This document shows, one piece after another, positions 23,438 to 35,350 of a DNA stretch of 64,000 nucleotides (its first letter is position 1; every line of letters begins with the position of its first letter). The translations under genes were made by a program, and so were the position numbers. The stretch spans positions 21,306,303 to 21,370,302 of the forward strand of contig CM046837.1 in NCBI GenBank assembly GCA_025618425.1. The letters are read 5' to 3'. The notes beneath the pieces are model-generated. The model made no database searches and was not told the origin of the DNA. It saw only the letters and a list, made by a program, of their open reading frames with translations. This stretch comes from Heliocidaris tuberculata (Eukaryota > Echinodermata > Echinoidea > Camarodonta > Echinometridae).

Positions 23438-26239
23438 TTTATTTCCTTTTGAAAACTCGGGCAGTAGGTAACCTTTATTTGAAGATCTATATAAAAATAA
23501 GATGTAAAAAACACACACACACACAAAAGAAAACACACTCATCAAAATTAGGAAAATGTCCCCCGCCCGAATTTTACTATCATATGTTCTTTTTTAAAAT
23601 CTAAAGTGATTTACGAACATTTAAACCGCGATCATACTGTAAGATAAAATCAAGATTATGTTTATATACTTCGTAGCGATGTTGATAATTCTGAAAGATA
23701 AGATATCGTATATTTCTCAGTGTTCTTCTTATTAGGAGACATTGTCATAGTTAAAAAGCTCATGGAAACTACGTCTTCTTCTTTTTTTTTGTGCTGGAAT
23801 ATTGCTAATATCATAAAATTGTGAAACAGCCCTTTTCGATTAGACCAGTCTATTAGGGACAATATATGGATATGATTACAAAGGGAGAAGAAGTAGCAGA
23901 GGAAATGAAAAATCTAGACAAAAAGGAAAAAGAAACAGAAGTAAATGTTAATCATGATCATGATCACTTTTTATATTATCCTTATTTGTATCATCGTCAA
24001 GATAAAACAGAAATTGAATTATATTAGATAAAAGATCTACTTGATATGTAGATAATCAAAAGTGAGACAAGCAAAATCTAGAGAGATGGGGAAACTTGAA
24101 GAAAGTGAAGTGGAAATGATTTGAATTACATGAAAAGAAAAGAACAACAGTGCAAAGGTGATGATAAAGATTGAAACAACAATGAGCAAGAAACTTTTTT
24201 CAAAAAATCTTGAAAGCATGCTCGCCCTCAAATGAATTTCAAAATTTCCTCTTAAGAAATTTCATTTATCAAACGAAAGTATCAACGCCCTCGGTGGTGA
24301 GTTTCCAAGTGAATGAATTCGATAGGTGTGTGACTACTTGTACATCATAAAGTGGGTAGCTTTTGCTTTCAGGAGAGGTATTGCTTCAAACTTTAAATTC
24401 ACTTAACAAGGATTTCAAAGAAGTCAGTGTATAAACATCTATTATAAGGTTAAATCTAGAGAGCATATACTTTTATTAGTTACTAGCTTCTTAGTGCATT
24501 TCGTGAGAAAGTTTTACATGATACGTGTACAGAGCAAAACGTCTGAATCTGAAAGTGAAATTACCACTTGTGTTGAGTTGATTAGATAACACCAGGGTAA
24601 GAAAAAAAAACAGGGATAAGCTACTTTATACCATTTTGTCATCTTGTGATATGTCTTATGACATATCTTGTGTCATATATTGTTGTTATTGCTTCCTGTG
24701 TATACGTTTATCCTCTTCCCTTCTCCAAGTCTTTCTAAATCCTTCCACTTTTTGTCCAATTTTCGTAACCCAACATTCCAGCTATCCTTAAATGATTCCA
24801 ATGATTCTTCTTAAATGCATCGTACCATACTCTTAAACCTATCGTGAATTTTATCATGTTGTTAGAAACTCTTTCATTTCCCATCTTCATTAGACAGTCA
24901 CTTACCTCAAGCCCTAGCATAACGGAGAGGTACATTGCATTCACTGCAAAAAAAAAAACTTGTCCGTTCTTCGACTTTCACTTGTTTTGGCAGGTCGTTA
25001 CACGCTTCAAAGCGAACAGCTTTCCACCTCAAAAGCTTCTGCAAGCTAAAAAGCCAAAAGATATCCTTTATGATGCTTCTTTTAATCTTGTTAGACTTGC
25101 ACTCCATTTAACTAAACCGCTACTGTTGTTTTCTAATCCGGCCCCCCTTAATGAAGTAGATCTGCCGTTTTTCTAAGCCTCTAATTACATCTCCTTTTGA
25201 GAAAGGGATTCCTATTATGTTTGAAGACTGGCTTCTCTTTCTTTCTGTGCCGAAGACCTTTCAGAGTCCATTAACTTTCAGAAGACGCTCCTCCTTAAAA
25301 AGGATACACGCAACCGAATGGCTTCTAGAAGTTACAATGACTGATTGTAATGTCTTGTCCTTTGCTCACCATCATCTTGTAATTAGACCAGATAGTTAGG
25401 AAAAGATGCGATCACAACCCATTGGAGCTGAATTCATTGTCATGGCTGGTCCCCTGGTTCAATCGTTAAGTCATTAGGCTTAAGGGTATTCACTTAACCA
25501 GGTGATAATAGGTTCTCTTTCAAACAGGGCTGCTTGTATCCTCCCCATGATTATACAGTTGCCTGCTTGCGGATCGATGAAAATCGGTCTGAATTTGTGA
25601 AAGATGGGTAGTAGGAAGGGGGGGGGGGGGGAATTGGGGAAGTGGTGATGAAAGGCAGGAATTAAACGGAAGGATATAACAAATTGATGGACTCCTAGCT
25701 TTAAAAAAAATGCACTCATCATTGTCAAAGTCAAAGAGTGTGCAATGTGCACTCCATTGCATATAATTCATGAGCGTATAAGTAATGTCAAGACATGCAA
25801 GAGAAATATGTCTGCGCATGGGGTCGGTTTTCAATATTTCTACAACTGACCACTTTTGGGGGTAACTCCCTCTTCAAGGGTACCCTCGCTGCACCCCTCC
25901 TCCACCACCCATCGCTGGTTCTGCAAGTCATCCATTACCCCCGTGATTAGCTCTCCAAACAAGATCCAAGTCGAGGAGTTAAGTCAAAGATTAGAAGGGT
26001 CCCAGTGGTTGATTTAAATAATAAATAGGTCTTTCACCCCATACACATTTCTTCTCGGAGACTCACTTTATCAAAGTCAAAGAAACCCTTTCATTCACGT
26101 TCAAATTTGCCAGTGGAATCCGTTTTGTGCGACGAAGCCAAAAAAAAAAAAGGTCTTACAACATACACAAAAAGAAGATGTAAACGTTTTCGAGAGCGAC
26201 TTTCTTTCTAAAGCTCTTTTTTCGGAATGTACCCTCCTC

Positions 26240-26325
26240 TTTCTCTCTTTCTTTCTCTCTCTCTCCCTCCCCCTCTCTCTCTCCCCCTCCCTTTCCTTCT
26301 CTTCCCTCTCGTTCCCTCTATTGAA
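26240..26325. repeat. CT-rich polypyrimidine tract
   Basis: Degenerate CT/CCT repeats inside TLX intron 1. Low complexity only. Confidence 0.9.
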
Positions 26326-27109
26326 TTTTTACTATCTCTCAAATCTTCAGAACGAAATATTTTCGCTCTATCCACATGATTATAACTTGTTTTGGTAAAA
26401 TCATATATTTGTTTTTTCTTTTCATTTTTTTAAGTATTACTAGCAGAAACTGAAAAATTACAATTCCATCTAAGACGAAAAAACAATCAGAAAATGTTAA
26501 CGAAATAAATGGAATATATTTTAAAAAGTTATTCGTGTATCAGCATTCTAGTTGTGTTAAAAGATATTTTACCATCATGCGCGTCTATATACCTCAACTG
26601 CGTTGGGTACATACTGTACATTTAGTTTAATTTCACCTCTAATATAGTATTATATTATTATGATTCAAGTAGAGACAATGTATAACGGGTATAATAATAA
26701 CAGCATAAAATTATAAATGTGCAATGAAGTGAATAATAAGAAAAACAACACAAAGAATGTGGTCCAAGTCAAAGGAAATGTGAGCACGATTTTGTTTTGG
26801 ATTAATTATTTGCAAAAGCACAACTTCACACATTCCTGCCCCTTGAAGAATTTTAATTTTCCTATTACCTTCCATTCATCAATTCATATATGCAATTTGA
26901 ATGACTGAAAACGAATATGAATATAACTTCTACATTATATAACGTCTTCGGCAAAATTGCAAATAGGTGGATGACGATGATTATTCGTTATATACATATA
27001 ACTGGTTCTATCAATAATCGTGATAACTTCGATCCTTCTCTAAACGCCTGTAGATATCCACTCATCAACTGCTCGTATAATTGGTCTCATAAGTATTTGT
27101 GAAGCATGC

Positions 27110-27129
27110 GGGGGGGGGGGGGGGGGGGG
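27110..27129. repeat. G homopolymer
   Basis: About 20 G residues preceding AGGTG. Long G runs recur at 25618-25630, 48694-48710 and 56554-56567, and C runs at 45779-45788, 50941-50950 and 55122-55133. These are likely sites of length error. Confidence 0.9.
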
Positions 27130-27214
27130 AGGTGAAATCTTATCAACTCATTATTATTTTCATCTCCCTTCAAGTTGAACTGATATAATAAAATCCCTTG
27201 TTAATAATTCCCCC

Positions 27215-27365
27215 GGCAAAATAATGCACGACCATCGAACAGCCGCCGGGCAGCCACCGGCTGACTCTGGCGGTGTAATTCCTGGAATCGTCGCATAAAT
27301 TACAGACGAGCCGGCGGCACACGTGCAAAGCCGGTAGAACACTGACGCTATGAATCCCCGCACTG
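27215..27365. promoter_or_regulatory. GC-rich island in TLX intron 1, candidate regulatory element
   Basis: About 150 bp of markedly GC-rich, non-repetitive sequence within AT-rich intron. It has CCGCCGGGCAGCCACCGG and GAGCCGGCGGC blocks, a CACGTG E-box at about 27319 and a CATAAATTAC homeodomain-like site. It is open on the minus strand for 67 codons but shows no recognisable domain. A conserved enhancer is one reading. Chance or an unknown repeat are others. Confidence 0.3.
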
Positions 27366-27944
27366 CATAGATATGAGATTAGAATCAAAAGGAGTTTTAG
27401 CGGTAAGCTACTCTTGAAAAGATACCTGAAGAGAAAATAACCACTTACAATTTAAGGTATCATGAATCTATACAATTTGTCCTGACTAATCACCTCAGAT
27501 GTTGAAATGACAGTTAATTTCGCGATTTCTATGAAAATATGAGCATTGCCATATTTTTTTTTTCAGTACCGAAAACTGCTTTAAGATTGTGGGTTAGGTT
27601 AACTTTAACATAAACATAATGACTCGTTATGATATCTCATTAGGTGCTAAATTAGTTAGTTCCCAACCTAATTCTAAATTAGCTCACCTATAAAATTGAA
27701 TGTATGCTTTGAAAGGACTAGGATATTTATGTCATTCTGTGCTGGATCAGGTGAATAAAATTTCAATTTACAGGCCCACTTTTTTTCTCTCTTCAGAATG
27801 TCTTGGATTAAAAAAAAATACATATTGATGATTCTTTTTACGAAAGTCATATGCCTTGTAACATTCGAAGGCGTCAAGTCGATCGTTCATAGTTTGAATA
27901 TATATATAAAAATTATATAATCTTTATCAAGAGATAGGTATGTG

Positions 27945-28012
27945 GAAAAGTCGAAATCTGTAAAGCGCTTAGAAACTTTGTATAAAGTGCTAAATTTTAA
28001 TTATTATCAAAT
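27945..28012 (+). mobile_element. 3' tail of a tRNA-derived SINE
   Basis: GTAAAGCGCTTAGAAACTTTGTATAAAGTGCTAAATTT followed by ATTATTATC has the 'GCGCT...TATAAA...GC' plus ATT-rich tail seen in many invertebrate SINEs and again at 52350-52400. The tRNA-related head is missing. Confidence 0.5.
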
Positions 28013-29605
28013 TAAATAGCTCATTGTAATCAAGAACGTACTCAATAGAACAATATTTTTTTGTTCTTTTCAATGTTCATGAAATTAGTACAGAAAGTGT
28101 AATTATACCCAGTTATGATAATAAGACAAGTATGCAGTCATGAAAATATTTCTAGAGAAATACCCTTCAACGGAAAATTGTGCACGTAAATACAGGGATG
28201 AAATAAACTTTGATTAGAATGAGCTATTGATAGTAACAATTTTTTTTTTTTACAAGAACAAAATAAGATAATTTTTTACATGATAAATGCAATCTAACGA
28301 AAGATACTGTAGACTACGGCCTGACATATGCAAGGCTATATAGCATTATAACTGGTACATCCGAATGACGGAAACATAACAATATCAAGCTTTTCACAAT
28401 CGGTATCATTTGTCAGAATATGTGATCAAAAGTCAAAGTTGAATAACTTATCTGAATTGGAAGGCAAGAATAAGCTGCAAGCATCACAATTATGAAAGGA
28501 AAATACGTGTGTGGCGCGTAAGTCTGACATTACTAAAATTACTAAAAAAAAAGCTCAGAATGATAAATCAAGTAAATCTTTATAAATTGAATCATTACAG
28601 GAAGACGTGTCTGCTGGCAAATGTGGCAACGAGTTGACATCATTTGATAGTATTAATCCCTTTTTACGCTGGGAAGTCTGCCAATATGTATATATATCTA
28701 TATATATATATTCCCCGAAGCTCTCTTATGGCAGGTATAGGGTCAAAATATCTGTTCACCGTCATTCATAATGCGATTTGTCAGTAATTGTTAGGCTGGT
28801 TCAGGTCCGATAAAGGGATTAAAATACATCTTTTATTCAAGCAAAAAATCAACTCTGGGCTACATAGTACTACCATTGTTGTGTCGTCACCATTCGGTGT
28901 TGCGAATACAAAGATAGAACCCCACATCATGCAGTCCCGTCCATTGAATTCTGTGTGATGCCTTTATGACAAATGTATATACGAGATTATGACTGATGTT
29001 CCAGCTACCTTGCAGTCGTGGGGTAGCATAGAAACAGGATAAGTGATATCTTGCGTCAAAATATGTGTCTTCCGTATAACTCACCGATACATTTTGACCA
29101 GAAATTAACAAAAACATACATTCCTGACCCGTTTTCTCCTGCATTTTTTCCCCCAAACTTGATTGATCTTTGACCTCGTATACTAATATCACTGACATAC
29201 ATCGCGTTTAGTGGAAATTATTTTGACAAAAACTAGATTGATTAGATATTATTCGATGTTCGAATAGATTCTAAATTGCTTTCAAGTGCTGCTTTCTATG
29301 CTAGAATCAGTTTGTACGAGTGGCTGTAAAGTCATTTCTCACCAAAGATATGAATTCAGTAACTCTTTGTATAGGTTCTAAATGAAAAAAAAAGGCCGTA
29401 AATGTTGCTTTATGATTGATGTAACAAAGGTACATGTCACAGTAAAATTCCAACGCTTTTTGTTTTGTAATTTGATAAAATATTCATTTAAAATTATGAA
29501 AAGGCGAATATCTCAAGGTGACAGTGACTGATAAATAATTCATCTTTCTTTCCTTTGTTATTTCCTCTGTACTTCAAAGCCATTTAATTTTATCACAAAA
29601 TAATG

Positions 29606-30059
29606 ATTCTAGGACAACTACCCCCTAGACAACTACCCCCGGACAACTACCCCCCGGAAAACCACCCCCTGGACGACTACCCCCCTAGGACATCTACCCC
29701 CAGGACAACTACCCCCTAGGACAACTACCCCCCAGGAAAACTACCCCAGGACAATTACCCCCCAGGACAACTACCCCCAGGACAACTACCCCCAGGACAA
29801 TTACCCCCAGGACAATTTTTCCGGGGGTAGCTGTCCAGGGGGTAGTTGTTCGGGGGGTAGTTGTCCGGGGGTAATTGTCCTGGGGGTAGTTGTCCTGGGG
29901 GGTAATTGTCCTGGGGGGTAGTTTTCCTGGGGGGTAGTTGTCCTAGGGGGTAGTTGTCCTGGGGGGTAGTTGTCCTAGGGGGGTAGTCGTCCAGGGGGTG
30001 GTTTTCCGGGGGGTGGTTGTCCGGGGGGTAATTGTCCAGGGGGTAGTTGTCCGGATACG
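29606..30059. mobile_element. Foldback element of GGACAACTACCCCC units with 10-bp flanking duplication
   Basis: The left arm (to about 29815) is some fifteen copies of a 13-16 bp unit GGACAACTACCCCC with variants. The right arm (from about 29821) is the same unit in reverse complement, GGGGGTAGTTGTCC. The few bases between, around AATTTTTCC, form the loop, so the whole can fold into one hairpin of about 200 bp. The direct repeat CAAAATAATG lies exactly on both sides (29596-29605 and 30060-30069), as expected of a target-site duplication. There is no coding capacity. The organisation recalls sea urchin TU foldback transposons, but this unit sequence is one I do not recognise. Confidence 0.8.
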
Positions 30060-30964
30060 CAAAATAATGTGTGAATTAAACGCAGACATTTCAGCGGAAT
30101 AGACCTTTAACATTATAACAGTTCGTCAAAGAGATTGATTTTACAGTTGATGATATCCGTGTTGTAATATTTTGTTTTTCAGTGACAGGATACCTGAAAA
30201 ATGCATTTAATACATTACAATTTCGTTTAAAATGATGTGTTGACTGAAAATTAAGAACGGGATAAAATAATGAAGACTTTATTCATATAGAGATCATTTC
30301 ACTAATGCTAATTTCTATTCAATTAAAGCATTTACCATAATAAAATGCTTTGAGTCCATGCATTATTTACACTTAAAAAGTGATTTGGTAACTTTGTAGA
30401 GGTTTGATAAAATCTGAGCTGCCTGGCCTTACATGATATCAGTGTATGTTATATGGTGTAAAAATGAAGCCCAGGAAAAAAAAAAAAAAAAAAAAAGCGT
30501 TTCAATATCATCATGTGCTTCACAAAAGTAAACATATGCAAGTGACCGGAAATGCCAGACTCATTTTCCCCCATAGACTCAGTGTTAGACTAAAGCGTAT
30601 GGCCATACGCTTTCTTTAATCATGTAAATGGGAGTATTCAGTCATAGATATCGTAATAATAGCATCATATATTTGAAAACCTTTCATGCCTGGCTATTTA
30701 TTCATCCATCTGAACATCATTATACAAGACAGATATCAAAATTCAACAATTTATTTAATCAAGCCTCCACAAAGTTACCGAATTTTAAGGTTACAGGTGT
30801 AATTGTTATTTTGTGATGATTATGGAATGAGGCTGTTGGAAGGTATTTCCCAAAATTGAAACGAAATATAAAGGAGAGTCACGTGGATTTGTGTTGTTAT
30901 GGTAATGGTAAAGCCCTCATGCAAGAATAATTTAAGTGTTATGGTTCTCTTTATCAGAGACAAA

Positions 30965-31422
30965 CCCTGCCGGAAAGAACACTGTGTCCCACAGTGTGTT
31001 GAGAAGTGTGAAACACAGTGTGAAATCATCTTAACACTGTTGAATTCGAGCGCTTTAACATTGTGAATCACATCTTCACATTGTGAGCGAGTAAATTCAC
31101 ACTGTGAAATCGAACATCACTATGTGAACCCTCTGTGGTAAACCACACTGTGGAAGTGTCCATAGTGTGAAATCATCTTCATACTATTAAATTCGAGCGT
31201 TTTAACATTGTGAATCACATCTTCACATTGTGAGCGAGTAAATTCACACTGTGAAATCGAACATCACTATGTGGTAAACCACACTGTGGAAGTGTCCACA
31301 GTGTGAAATCATCTTCACACTGTTAAATTCGAGCGTTTTAACATTGTGAATCACATCTTCACACAGTCGACTATGTGAACACACTGTGAGCACACTGTGA
31401 GACACTGTTCTTTCCGGCAGGG
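30965..31422. mobile_element. Non-autonomous element with CCCTGCCGGAAAGAACA ends and CACACTGTG internal repeats
   Basis: Terminal inverted repeats CCCTGCCGGAAAGAACACTG and CACTGTTCTTTCCGGCAGGG bound a 458-bp element. The interior is about three tandem copies of a unit of some 130 bp. Each copy contains GTGTGAAATCATCTT, AATTCGAGCG, TTTTAACATTGTGAATCACA, TCTTCACATTGTGAGCG and ATCGAACATCACTATGTG. The palindromic word CACACTGTG/CACAGTGTG occurs many times. No transposase frame is present. The target-site duplication is uncertain: flanks are ...GAGACAAA and AATTTATA. Confidence 0.75.
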
Positions 31423-31730
31423 AATTTATACTTCATACTTTCCATGTAGAGTCACGTATTTGCTACAAAGCAAAATTAATGTTTTGCAAGACGTCATCAT
31501 CGATATCTAAGTCAAACAATATACAACATGAATGATTTTTATTGATGCACATATTCAATTCATCAAACGTATGGCGATCATGTATGTACAGCGATGAAAT
31601 ATTAACTGATTAACGTGAAAGCAACTGGGAAATATGAAATGCTTGAATCCATTGCCTGTCCGCCCGCACTCCAATGCGTGCATTACAAAGAGGTTAATGT
31701 CAAAATGTTAAAACCTCAGTCCCATCGCTA

Positions 31731-31781
31731 AACCGATTCCAAACCGATTCCAAACCGATTCCAAACCGATTGATTCTTGGC
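31731..31781. repeat. 11-bp tandem repeat (AAACCGATTCC)n
   Basis: Four nearly perfect copies of an 11-bp unit in TLX intron 1, ending in CCGATTGATTC. Confidence 0.85.
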
Positions 31782-33077
31782 CATTCGCAGGCCAAGTAAT
31801 GTCATGTTCGGTTTTGCCACTCTGGTGTTGATCTCGTTAGTGTGACCTGGGTATAATAACTCCCCAGGTGTACAAGATTAATCATCAACTCACGTGAGAT
31901 GGTCCTTGAGTCGATTTGTTAACCACCCAGTCTTCCATTTCCTTGTTTTGGCACGAGGACCAACAAAAAGTCATAACCACGCCATCGAAAGTACCCCCTT
32001 CACGACTATAACTTTTGTCGTCGCGCTCGCATAATCATGATAATAATCTTATGTGTTCTGATGTAACCAAATACCGGGTATCAAAAAGGGGTGCCATTAA
32101 TTATTGTGATGTTCGCTCCATCAATTCAATAGCTTTATTAATTGGAATAATCGAAACTCGATTTCACTTTCTGGCTTTTTGTTTTACTCTGGTATCTACT
32201 TTCCCAAAAGCCAGAAGAGGCATTCGAGACTGGTTTTGAAGAACCGTTCTGTTAGCACATTTGTTATTAGACTTATCTTCTTGCTGGTACTTACCTTGAA
32301 TACCAAGAGGTATAAAAAGAAAACAAGATGGATGGATGTATATGAAGTTAAGAGAGGAGTAGGTGGAAGTTAATCATGACCATGTTAACAAGAATGAAAA
32401 TCGCGGTGATTTGTTGGTTGAGGTCATGATTAATAACTCGAGGATAGTGTCATTCTAATATGAGCAGTTGATACTAGTATATTACATGCAATCATTGTGT
32501 AATCTTTGAATAAGTATACTATCCTATAATATATTTTGTAAATATGTATGTAACGATTTTGTTTCTATACTGAGCTAAAGTAGTCTTTATACTTTGTGTA
32601 TGTACTTTCAAATTATATAATGCCATTTCAAAATAACTAATATATACATGGTTACTTCTTCAACGGATTTTAGAAAATATCACCGTCTATGCATATGATG
32701 ATTTATTAAGATGATCATGATGATATATATGTGCAACGATTTCAACATTTTCGTAAAAAGCAAAAGTTAATTACGAGGATACCATATACTTTGTATATTA
32801 TATATATATTTATGTATGTTCTTATTTATTTTGTTGTTATGAGTTTATTTTCATGATTTTGTTGGCTATTATTGTTACTTATTATTGCTATCAGGGCCTC
32901 ATGGAAGACCACCAATATTGATGTTAATGATTAAATAAATAAATGAATAAATAAATGAATGAATAAATAAATTGTTGTAATCTATCTGCATCATGGTAAT
33001 AACATTCCAACTCTGTGTACACGTATATGTTCGTCCATTTGTGTCTTTCTCGTTCTCTGTCTCGGTATACTCCTATA

Positions 33078-33108
<31 letters not shown>

Positions 33109-33324
33109 GTCTCTCTGTCTCTCTGTCTCTCTCCCTCCCTATCCCTCCTCCTCCTTACATCTCTTTCATTCTATATCCCCTCCTCCCTTTAGTCCTTTTC
33201 TCTTATTCTCCGTCTTCCCATCGATATCTCTTCACCTCTTTCTTTCTCACCTCTCTCTCTCACACTATCTCGTTCTCCTCTCTCTCCCTCCCCCCTCTCC
33301 CCCTCTCTCTCCCTCCCTCCCTCT

Positions 33325-33371
<47 letters not shown>

Positions 33372-33372
33372 C
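33078..33372. repeat. (TGTC)n then CT-rich tract
   Basis: Seven or so TGTC units pass into almost 280 bp of C/T-only sequence. The last 40 bp are pure CT. Both strands give spurious Ser/Leu or Arg/Glu frames. Confidence 0.9.
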
Positions 33373-33903
33373 ATGTCCTCTTTCTTCCTAGCCTTTCAAT
33401 GTCGCCTTGTACATGCTGTAAGTCAAAACAACGGTGAAACAATAGTTTATTGAATAGATTTAGAAATACGATATGGCTTATTTTGTATAAATAAAATGAA
33501 CCGTGATGAAAGTGTATTCATAATGTTTTTATTGGGATATGACCGTTACAATTGCAAAACGACTTTATTGATTTTTAAACGCCTGCCATTGACATTAAAG
33601 AACAATTTCGTTTGACTGGAGCTGTATACACACCGATAAATCTTGTTATATATTGACATGATGTTATTATACGATAATGAGATGTATTTCAGTGTATTGA
33701 CTCAGAGTAGTTTATGTATGGTGGACTTGTATGTATATTCAGTTTTCGTGGGATTATTCATATTTTGAAAATGACACGTGATATCTTTTGGGATAATGCG
33801 TTGTATGGTGTTTAATCAAATATGAGCAGTGAACTTGTGATATCATGAGCAATTCATAAACAATAACTTAAAGCTCGATCTTCGCCTTTACAATGATTTC
33901 ATA

Positions 33904-34149
33904 TTTCTTCTTGATCTTGATCTTGATCTTGATCTTGATTCATCTTCTTCGTCTCCTTTCATTTCTTCTTCTTCGTCTTCTTCATCTTCTTCTTCTCCTC
34001 CTCCTCCTCTCATTCTTCTTCTTCTTCTTCTTCTTCTTCTTCTTCTTCTTCTTCTTCTTCTTCTTCTTCTTCTTCTTCTTCTTCTTCTTCTTCTTCTTCT
34101 TCTTCTTCTTCTTCATCTTCTTCTTCTTCTTCTTCTCCTTCTTCTTCTT
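33904..34149. repeat. (CTTGAT)n and (CTT)n tract
   Basis: Five TTGATC hexamers at 33911-33940, then CTT/CTC-rich sequence and a near-pure (CTT)n run from 34014 to about 34149. This is the reverse-complement class of the GAA tract at 15001-15164. Confidence 0.95.
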
Positions 34150-34599
34150 AATGACGCAGGTCATCTAAGAATAACAAAGCTCAAATCGAAGAAAAGATAT
34201 CAACAGGCGTATCCTTCGTTTGCATGCGTGATAACATATCTATGCACTAGACTAGACTTTGATAAGATCATATTTATTCGTTAGAAACGAACGCAAAAAT
34301 GAAATGAAAAACTTATATAAGTCCCCTATAAATACTGTACTATGGACAAAAAGGGGGACTGAAAAAGCCTTCTCTGTCGCCATAAAATGCGAGAGAAAGT
34401 ATTTGAAGTGAAAGATGGCATTTTAATCCTGATGCTTGTATAGGCATATACTTTTGACCTTCTTCTTCAAGTCTTATAACTGGCGCCACGTTTGCCTCTC
34501 TTTCTATCTGTCCTTTCTGTCATATCTTTTTGTTTATATAATTATAGCTATATAAGATTAAGGGATTGGATAATTTTTCTAAGTTAACAGCCTTGTCAG

Positions 34600-35350
34600 G
34601 GGACATGCGCCATTTTCAGTTCTTCTAGGCAGAAGGAGGATGTTTATTTTCTCTCACATGGAGCATGAGTTTATCATCATGATCATTGACCTTCTAAATC
34701 ACGACTGAAAAATTCATTCATCTCTGTGTCTTTTTGTTGCATTCTCGCAGCTGCTAACTTTCAAGAAACAAGCTTATCCATTCAAATTGTCTGGACATTT
34801 ACCTTTTTGAGATAGTTGTGGTCCGAAGAAAATTGAGGTACATTTTCTGTCACATAATTATAATAAGGAGTACATCATTGACCTTCTAAATCACAAGGGA
34901 AGAATATATTTATCTTTCAGGGGTTGGGGGGAGGGGGTTGCATTCTGGCAGGTGCAGACCTGATTTGCCAGGAATAAGCTTGTCCCTTCAAATTGTCTGG
35001 ACATGTTCCTTTTCAAAAAAATTATGGTCAGAAGAAAAATGATGTACATTTTCTTGTCATATATAATAAGGAGTACATCATTGACCTCTAAATCAAAAGT
35101 GAAGCATTTTTCTTGTCTCCCTGTCGCACGCTTGCAGCTGCCATCTTAATTTGAAAGAGACATTTTTTTAAATATTCCGTTACTAAATTTCATAATGGAA
35201 AAACCTGCACCTTTTTCATTTCTATTTTAATGAACATGTGAATTTCCTTTCACATCAAGTAGGATTGCATCGTTGACCTTCAGTAATGAAGCACTTAAAC
35301 TATACCCCATGCATCTCTCTAGCTGTACTATCTATATGTACAGCTGCGTG
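34600..35350. repeat. ~195-bp tandem repeat, 3-4 diverged copies, each with a TTGACCT motif
   Basis: The phrase TCATTGACCTTCTAAATCA or a close variant begins at 34683, 34875, 35078 and, weaker, 35270, giving a period of 192-203 bp. Other shared phrases are TTGCATTCTCGCAGCTG or TTGCATTCTGGCAGGTG, AAGCTTATCCATTCAAATTG or AAGCTTGTCCCTTCAAATTG followed by TCTGGACAT, and ATAATAAGGAGTACATCATT. Copies are diverged by substitutions and small indels, so the amplification is old. TTGACCT is the complement of AGGTCAA, a nuclear-receptor half-site. Whether this matters is unknown. Confidence 0.75.

Noticed and set aside
29606..30069. CRISPR-like array of regularly spaced repeats
   Set aside because: The units are contiguous without spacers, the second half is inverted, and the genome is eukaryotic.
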